From Gammaproteobacteria bacterium (GTDB lineage Bacteria > Pseudomonadota > Gammaproteobacteria > Pseudomonadales > Azotimanducaceae): a stretch of DNA of 64,000 nucleotides. The notes beneath the pieces are model-generated. The model saw nothing but the letters and a program-made list of their open reading frames with translations. It did no database searches and had not been told where the DNA came from. Shown here piece by piece: positions 57,110 to 64,000 of this stretch. The stretch is from the NCBI GenBank assembly GCA_026708185.1, contig JAPOVK010000027.1, forward strand, positions 86,093 through 150,092. Direction: 5' to 3'. The position numbers were made by a program, and so were the translations under genes. How positions within the stretch are numbered: the first letter of the stretch is position 1; each line of letters begins with the position of its first letter.

Positions 57110-57828
57110 ATGCGCGGCGCCGGCCTCTTCGAGCCGGTCGGGATGGCTCAAGGCGCCGGCCACTTTCCCCCATCCCGGGGGCACATCGTTAGTCTCGTAA
57201 GCGAAAGGGCGCCGAGTTGCGGCGATCGTCCTGCAACAAACTCGATCGTGGCGTCGGTCCGGGCCGTTGCGGCGGCTGTTCCGGCGCGCCCGAGGTGACC
57301 AGGAAAGGAGCCCGGCGCGCGGCGAGGCAGGGCCGGTGGGCGCACTCCCACACGGGATCTGAACACACGGCAGCACCTGCGGTGCGTGGATGCCCGTTTC
57401 GCTTTTGAGACAATCCTGCTCGGGAGCGGCCCGTGCTACGGCCGTTTCGCCATCGCAGCGGCGGCAACTCCCGTTCGCTTATGAGACCAACGATGTGCCC
57501 AGGAACCAGGGAGAACACGTACAGCGCATCCAGACGGGCACATCCGATCGAAACGTTGCTCGATGACTCGGCACCAGGGAAAGGTGCGACGACATCCGAC
57601 ACCCGCGCCGGAACGCCGGGGAAAGAGCTACAGGCCTCCAGCCAGGACGACTGTCCGGAAAGCGAAACTACCTTCTCTTGTTCAAACATGGGAGTTCGAC
57701 GACTTCGACGCCCAGTCGGAGCAGTTGAGCGGCCACCGACAGGAATAGGTCATGCGCTCGAGCGGCCCGTTTCGCGGTCGTACCCGCGGGTCATCGCCGC
57801 CAACCGCATCGTACTTCACTGCAAACGA
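57110..57828. other. 719-bp spacer with inverted repeats, upstream of gene 2
   Basis: No gene was recognised. Homologous to 52680-53440, with the same three motifs in the same order and spacing, and the conserved block at 57698-57740. The segment downstream of gene 3 (57690-57828) corresponds to that downstream of gene 2, so a unit of about 4.4 kb was duplicated. Confidence 0.7.
57179..57500. repeat. Inverted-repeat pair bounding a 262-bp segment
   Basis: The arms are 57179-57208 and 57471-57500 and match at 27 of 30 positions by eye (cores TTCGCTTA.GAGAC.AACGA and TGTGCCC). A half copy in direct orientation (CGTTTCGCTTTTGAGACAAT) is at 57395. The pair lies about 70 bp upstream of surface-protein gene 2, and arm spacing is conserved with the other locus (262 against 261 bp). 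Confidence 0.65.
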
Positions 57829-57900
57829 CTAGAGCCGCGCGTCGATGCGTAGCCCGAGCGCGTGCTGGGCCTTCCCGCCCGCGCCGTAGCCTGCCCCGCT

Positions 57901-58641
57901 GCCGTTGACGGCCTCGCGCCGCGTCGCCAAAAGCGACAGGTCGAGGGAGCCGGCGCCCGTGCCGTGCGAGAGCCGCCAGCCGAGCCGGTAGTCGCGCCAC
58001 GCGTCCGACAGCCCGACGCCGAGTTCAGGCGTCGAGGTGAAGCGGTCGCCGAACGCCGCAAGGCCGTAGCCGAACCGCATCTCCAGGCGGCGCCGTGCCA
58101 GCAGCCCGCCGTCCTCCGCGCCGCTGTCGTGCGCCGCGAGACCGGCGAGCGTGCCCCGTTCCAGCAGCGCATGCGCGCCGCCCGAGTCCGGCCCGCCCAT
58201 CGTCTGCGTCAGCGTCAGGCTCGGACCCCGGCCGTTGTCGGCCCGCGGCTCCCAGACGAGCGAGCCCGACAGCCCGGCCTCGCGGAAGCCCTTCGAGTCG
58301 TGGGTCACCAGTCCCCGGCCCCGGAGATCGACGGCGAGACCCCGCCGCGGGTCCGTCCATGCGATGCCGCCGCCGACATCCATCCCGAAGCCGGTCTCGG
58401 CGTCGCCGCCGTCCCGGCGCACCGCGACCTCGACGCTCGGTCTCAGTTGCGCTCCGCCCGCGAAACGGAACGGCCGCGAGCCCTCCAGGCCCAGCCGGAG
58501 CCGCGCCACCTCGGTGCCCGTGCCCGCCAGCCCCGGCACGGCCGCCGAGTGCGTGCGCACACCCATCGCGTCGGTCTTGACCGCAAGCTCGAAGCCGCCC
58601 TCGTCCGGCGCTTGCGCCAGCGTGCCGCGCAGGCCCACCGC
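57901..58641 (-). repeat. 741-bp barrel block identical to 53501-54241
   Basis: Partner of the block in gene 2 at an offset of 4400 bp. It encodes most of the C-terminal barrel of gene 3. Confidence 0.82.
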
Positions 58642-60769
58642 GCCCATGTCAAGCCCCAGGTCGGTCCGGATCGCCGCCTGGGATGGGCCGTCCAGTTTCG
58701 CCGGCGTCACCGTCAGCGTGCCCTCGCCGTAGCCTGCAACGCCCCACAGCGAGATGCGCGCCCCCAGCGCCTGGCGCATCCACGGATAGAGCCCGGTCAG
58801 GGTCGACGACACCGTGCCGCGCCCGGACTCCGAGCGGTAGCCGCCATCGCCGATGCTGTGCCCGAGGATCACCCCTGCCGTGGTCCGCTCCCGGCTCCAG
58901 TCGGCGCCGAGGAACGCGCTCGCCACCGCGCCGTCGACCGCGACGTCGCCGTCGCGGCCGTCGAAACGCGACACCGACCCCCGGCCCCACAGCGCGTAGC
59001 TGCCGGTTCGCGCATCGTCCGCCGCGAACGAGAAGGAGCTCCCGAGCAGCAGCTCGCGCGCCGCCATGCCCCGGCCCTGCGGCGCGTGCCAGTTCGTCCC
59101 CTCTGCATCCTCGGCTCGAGGGCCGAGATCCGCTCGCCCAAATCTGGGACGCAGACGCGTCACGTCAGCACCCGTGCCGTAGCCTGCGCCCGGCCACAGC
59201 GACAGGCCCGCCCCGGATGCGCCGACCCGTTGACCGGCGAGGTGCACCTCCCTGCCGGGAGCCTGTGCCGCCTCCATCCGGCCCTCGACCGCATCGATCA
59301 CCTGGTCCGCAACCGTGCGCCCGAAGCGCGCGAGCCACGCCGCCGGTATCGGGTCCGAGTTGGTGATGGTGCCCGTCGCGTCCGCCTGGCTGATGGCGAT
59401 GGTCTTCGACGCGTCGTCGCACAGTTCCGCATCACTGATCCTGACCTGCACCGTCTCCCCGCCGTCGTCGATCGAGTCGTCTAGGATGCGGACGAAGTCG
59501 GTCCACTCGGTGACCCCGGGCGGCTGCCACAGCGTCGACTTCGGACGCAGCAAGTAGTCGGCCCCTTCGCTCGCGGTGCCGGTGCCGAGGGTCTCGAAGT
59601 CGTAGCAGACATACTCGTCCAGCGCCCGCGAGAGCGCGATGGTGAAGTGCAGCCAGCCGCCTCTCTCGCTCCCGCTCGTGTTCTCGATCCGCATGTTCAC
59701 GTTCGGCAACGGGGTCTTGCTGCTCGCGGGCGCGTCGATCGTCCCCGTCGCCTGCCCCCTGGTGATCGACAGCGGACCGAACTCGGCCCCGCGGGGCGTG
59801 GTCACCCGCGCATTGGTGATCTCGACCATCACCGTCTCGCCGGCGTCGTCGTCGGCATCTTCGATCAGCGCAACCGAACCCGGCCGCACCGTCTCCCCTG
59901 CCGAGAAGACGATCCGGTGGCTCGCCTCCCGGTAGTCCGCGTTCGTGGTGGCCGTGCCGCCCGAAACGGTGCGGAAGTCGACCGCGATGGTCGCGCTCAC
60001 CGCCTTCGACACGCTGACGTCGAAGGCGAGGTTGGCGGAGTCCTCCGTGCCGCTGGTGTCGGCGATCGACAGGCTCGGCAGGCTGCCGAGGTCGGGCGGG
60101 GTCGTCTCCGTGCTCAGGGTCAGCGTCGGCGAGCCGTCGAGCCGGCCCCCGCTGCTGCTGCACAGGGCGCCCTCCTCGCCGCAGGGCCGGTTGCCGCAAG
60201 GCGACGGTGACGTGCTTCGTCTCGTCGTCCGGCGCCACCCGCATGCGCCAGTGATTGCTGTAGAGGACTCCCCCGGTGCGCTGCTTGTGGATGCGCTGCG
60301 CCTTGTCCATGTGCCCGTTCGTCACGCTGAAGGCATGGTCCCGCATCTCCTCGTGCGGGATGCTCACGCCTTCGGACAGCCTGAGGTCGAACCGGTAACG
60401 CAGTGCGCCGTTGGCGAAGAAGGCTTCGGGGGAGTCCAGCGTCGGGATGACGGCGGGGAGGGCGATCACGGCATCGGTCTCGTCGCTTGTGAGCATCTCC
60501 TCGGCGCCGCCGCCGTCGGTGAAGGTGACCTTGACCTTGAGCGTCCTGCCGACATCGCCCGCCACGGGGACGTAGGTCTGCGACGTCGCCCCGCCTATCT
60601 CGGTCTCGGTCGCCCCGTCCACCTGCACCCATTGGAAGGAGTAGCCCGCGGGGAAGGTGGTGGCCGGCAGGCTGTCATCGTCGGCCATGTTGCCAGCGGT
60701 GGTCGTCAAGGTCTGCCCCACCTGCGGCGTGCCGTCGATCCCCGGCTTGCCCGTGGCGGGGTTGTTGGC

Positions 60770-63700
60770 TGCCGCACTTACGGTGATGACGAAGGCATCG
60801 CTCACCGAGGCGCCGTCATCATCGCTCGCCGTCACCTTCACCGAGACCGTTCCCGCATCCGCCGCTGCGGGCGTGCCCGAGAAGGTGCGCGTGCCGGCGT
60901 CGAAGCTCAGCCACGACGGCAATGCGCTTTCTTCGTCCTCGACCGCCGTGTAGGTCAGCGTGTTGTCGTCCACGTCGTCGAACGTGTTCGCAGCGAACTG
61001 GAAGCTGAAGGCGGCGCCCTCCGTCGCGCTCTGGTCCGGGATCGCGTTCGCGACCGTCGGGGGATCGTTGACCGCCGTCACGTCGACGGTCATGGCGTAG
61101 GACGATGCGCTGTCGTCGGCGCCGTCGCTCACCGTGAACCGGAACGTCGCGTAGGCCGTCCCGTTCGCGTTCTCCGCGGGCGTGAACGTCAGCTTGCCCG
61201 CGTCGATGTCCGCTGTCGTGATCACCTGGTTCGGGGTCACGTCCGTGCCGTCGAGCTCCAGGTCCCCCGCGCTCTCCAGGGCGGTGATCGTCACGCTGGC
61301 CAGCGCATCGCCGGCGTCCGGGTCGGCGAAGCTGAAGTCCGAGGCCGCAAAGGTGTAGGCCGTGTCCTCGTCGGTCGTGACCGTGTTGTCCGCGGCCGTC
61401 GGGGCGTTGTTCGTGGCGGCTGGGGTGTTGTTCGTCACCGTCCGGCCGGTGAAGGCCGGGGCGTTGAGTTGGGACTCGTCCCGCAGTGGGTTCGTCTCCG
61501 GCACGGCGTAGTCCAGGGTCACGGTCTGGCCGCTGGTGACCGCGGTGGCCAGTGTCACCGTCACGGTCTTGCCGCGGATGGTGTCGACGCTGGAGGGGTT
61601 TGTGCCCGCGCCGCCGTTCACGTACACCGTGAACGCGCTCGCGACGGGCTTCGAGTTCGCATCGAGGTCCTCGGCGAAGGTCAGCACGAGCTGGTGGCCG
61701 TTCACTTCGGCGGCGGTCACCACCGGCGCCAGGTTGGCGCTCACCGTCACCTTCTGGCCGTCGATCCAGCCAGGGTTGGCGGCGTCCCAACTGTACCCGC
61801 TGCCTCCGTTGATAGTTATCTTTTCGGAGCTGGCGTCGGCGGAGAGTGTCGCGCCACCGATGTCAAACTCCGAGCCCCTCGGCAGGTAGTCGCTAACACT
61901 GATGTCAAAACCGTCCGCAGCGCTAGCAGCTCTGAAGTCGGCAAAAATAATCTCCCCCAACGTGTACAAGGTTCCGCCATAGTTGATGGTGGTGTCGCTG
62001 AGCGCACCTTGACCGGATCTGAATCCGTAGGTTGTGACGGAAGGAGCACCGCCAACTCCCACTGTCATCGTCGCGCACCAGTCGTTGCCCGGACGGTCGG
62101 TGGCGCAGTCCTCCTGCATTGCGACCACGGCGGTGGTCTCGTCGCTCTCAAGCGGTCCCTCGCCGTTGCCGTCGGTGTCGTTGAAGGTGACCTTGACCTT
62201 GATGGCTTTCCCGATGGCGGCGGTAGGGGGGGCGTACTCGTGGGAATCCGTGCCGACGTCGGTTTCGGTTCCGCCGTCCACCTGCACCCACTGGAACCTG
62301 TAGTCGCCGGGGAAGGTCGGCAGCCCGTCGGTGTCGTTGATGTTGCCGACCGTCGCGGTCAGCGTCTGCCCCACCTGCGGCGTGCCCGCAATACCGGGCT
62401 GGCCGGTGGCCGGGTTGTTGGCCGCCGCGCCTACGGCGATGTCGAAGGTGTCGCTCGCCGAGGCGCCGTCGTCGTCGCTCGCCGTCACCTTCACCGTGAC
62501 CGTGCCCACGTCCGTCGATGCAGGCGTGCCCGAGAAGGTGCGCGTGCCGGCGTCGAAGCTCAGCCACGACGGCAATGCGCTTTCTTCGTCCTCGACCGCC
62601 GTGTAGGTCAGCGTGTTGTCGTCCACGTCGTCGAACGTGTTCGCAGCGAACTGGAAGCTGAAGGCGGCGCCCTCCGTCGCGCTCTGGTCCGGGATCGCGT
62701 TCGCGACCGTCGGGGGATCGTTGACCGCCGTCACGTCGACGGTCATGGCGTAGGACGACGCGCTGTCGTCGGCGCCGTCGCTCACCGTGAACCGGAACGT
62801 CGCGTAGGCGGTCCCGTTCGCGTTCGCCGCGGGCGTGAACGTCAGCTTGCCCGCGTCGATGTCCGCTGTCGCGATCACCTGGTTCGGGGTCACGTCCGTG
62901 CCGTCGAGCTCCAGGTCCCCCGCGCTCTCCAGGGCGGTGATCGTCACGCTGGCCAGCGCATCGCCGGCGTCCGTGTCGGCGAAGTTGAAGTCCGAGGCCG
63001 CGAAGGTGTAGGCCGTGTCCTCGTCGGTCGTCACCGTGCCGTCCGCGGCCGTCGGGGGGTTGTTGGCTGCCGCATTCACGGTGATGTCGAAGGCGTCGCT
63101 CGCCGAGGCGCCGTCGTCGTCGCTCGCCGTCACCTTCACCGTGACCGTGCCCACGTCCGTTGATGCAGGCGTGCCCGAGAAGGTGCGCGTGCCGGCGTCG
63201 AAGCCCAGCCACGACGGCAATGCGCTTTCTCCGTCCTCGACCGCCGCGTAGGCCAGCGTGTTGTCGTCCACGTCGTCGAACGTGTTCGCGACGAACTGGA
63301 AGCTGAAGGCGGCGCGCTCCGTCGCGGTCTGGTCCGGGATCGCGTTCGCGACCGTCGGGGGATCGTTGACCGCCGTCACGTCGACGGTCATGGCGTAGGA
63401 CGACGCGCTGTCGTCGGTGCCGTCGCTCACCGTGAACCGGAACGTTGCGTACGCAGTCCCGTTCGCGTTCGCCGCGGGCGTGAACGTCAGCTTGCCCGCG
63501 TCGATGTCCGCTGTCGCGATCACCTGGTTCGGGGTCACGTCCGCGCCGTCGAGCTCCAGGTCCCCCGCGCTCTCCAGGGCCGCGATCGTCACGCTGGCCA
63601 GCGCATCGCCGGCGTCCGTGTCGGCGAAGCCGAAGTCCGAGACCGCGAAGGTGTAGGCCGTGTCCTCGTCGGTCGTCACCGTGCTGTCCGCGGCCGTCGG

Positions 63701-64000
63701 GGCATCGTTGACCGCCGTCACGTCGAAGGTCATGGTGTAGGACGATGCGCTGTCGTCGGTGCCGTCGCTCACCGTGAACCGGAACGTTGCGTACGCAGTC
63801 CCGTTCGCGTTCGCCGCGGGCGTGAACGTCAGCTTGCCCGCGTCGATGTCCGCTGTCGCGATCACCTGGTTCAGGGTCACGTCCGTGCCGTCGAGCTCCA
63901 GGTCCCCCGCGCTCTCGAGGGCGGTGATCGTCACGCTCGCCAGCCCATCGCCGGCGTCCGGGTCGGCGAAGCCGAAGTCCGAGGCCGCGAAGGCGTAGGC
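60770..64000 (-). repeat. Tandem cadherin-like and Ig-like coding repeats in gene 3
   Basis: A 114-residue cadherin-like unit (with DEDTAYTFAASDF, LESAGDLELDGTDV, GKLTFTPAANANGTAYATF) occurs at about 63700-64000 (cut by the edge), 63360-63700, 62718-63058 and 61062-61405. A second unit (VANAIPDQSATEGAAFSFQF ... SFDAGTRTFSGTPA) occurs at about 63060-63360, 62420-62718 and 60770-61062. Copies are nearly identical in DNA, so copy number may vary between strains and short-read assembly here could be collapsed. Confidence 0.85.

Larger units (their letters stand above)
57829..64000 (-). pseudogene. Autotransporter-like surface protein 3, frameshifted, 5' end outside window
   Basis: From the right edge an open frame covers cadherin-like and putative-Ig repeats, a choice-of-anchor-like segment (about 61730-62115), a SwmB-like domain (VVTAAEVNGHQLVLTFAEDLD, about 61430-61730), a second Ig-like domain and the start of the PTLDSPEAFFANGALRYRFD domain. 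Near 60196-60199 two bases (GC) are missing relative to gene 2, after which the frame is out; the Calx-beta domains, linker and barrel continue in another frame to the stop at 57829 (ending GLRIDARL). Apart from the shift the domains are intact. Sequencing error, recent mutation or phase variation are all possible. Confidence 0.82.

Noticed and set aside
59945..63163. A 1072-codon open frame on the plus strand with long repeated segments.
   Set aside because: The repeats simply mirror the cadherin-like units coded on the minus strand; composition is Arg/Gly/Val-rich with no domain.
60770..64000. Dense repeats that might be read as a CRISPR array or satellite.
   Set aside because: Periods of about 300-342 bp, in frame, encode adhesin-type domains; there are no short direct repeats with unique spacers and no cas genes.

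Overview
The window is about 64 kb of high-GC bacterial DNA with dense, short-gapped operons. Gene content and order point to Gammaproteobacteria. The blocks ndk-rlmN-rodZ-hisS-yfgM-bamB-der, trmJ-iscR-iscS and queA/tgt-yajC-secD-secF are the classic gammaproteobacterial neighbourhoods, though with pieces missing or duplicated. The accessory genes (corrinoid methyl transfer, sarcosine/dimethylglycine dehydrogenase-like enzymes, an arylsulfatase, SDRs, a PhyH oxygenase, autotransporter-like surface proteins) resemble uncultured marine or host-associated lineages. No rRNA, tRNA, CRISPR array or prophage was recognised.

Layout. 1-1.4 kb: a partial AAA ATPase and an orphan Phd/YefM antitoxin. 1.4-4.7 kb: tsaD, divergent xseA and an M23 peptidase. 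4.7-12.2 kb: the leftward operon ndk-rlmN-rodZ-hisS-yfgM-bamB-der (nucleotide balance, 23S/tRNA m2A, cell shape, tRNA charging, outer-membrane assembly, ribosome GTPase), lacking the usual pilF and ispG. 12.3-14.9 kb: trmJ-iscR-iscS without iscU/iscA. 15-20 kb, rightward: two coupled SDRs, suhB and a secreted VCBS-repeat/S41 protease. 20-27.7 kb, leftward: queA, tgt, yajC, secD, secF and a second, closely related secD. 27.7-31.3 kb: a head-GIN lipoprotein and a DUF5916 outer-membrane protein.

31.4-42.7 kb is a coherent C1 module. A leftward operon encodes a corrinoid protein, a DUF1638 protein, a small 'virulence factor' family protein, a methyl-tetrahydrofolate:corrinoid methyltransferase, an ASKHA/ferredoxin corrinoid reactivase and an MttB-family methyltransferase. 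Divergent from it are two FAD oxidase-GcvT fusions of the dimethylglycine/sarcosine dehydrogenase type. Together they would strip methyl groups from a betaine-like compound onto tetrahydrofolate, first through B12 and then oxidatively.

42.8-49.3 kb: DOPA-dioxygenase-like protein, cytoplasmic-type arylsulfatase, a Fic protein with an AbiEi-like N-terminus, PhyH dioxygenase and a class C beta-lactamase-like lipoprotein. The last two sit in a less GC-rich patch. 49.4-64 kb: three paralogous autotransporter-like genes in tandem, two of them frameshifted. The two spacers visible in the window each contain 30-bp inverted repeats about 262 bp apart.

The two most unusual signals are (1) a 45-bp palindrome-containing repeat, present as 7 copies inserted in frame inside rodZ, rlmN and suhB and read in two different frames, and (2) the inverted-repeat-bounded segments upstream of the surface-protein genes.
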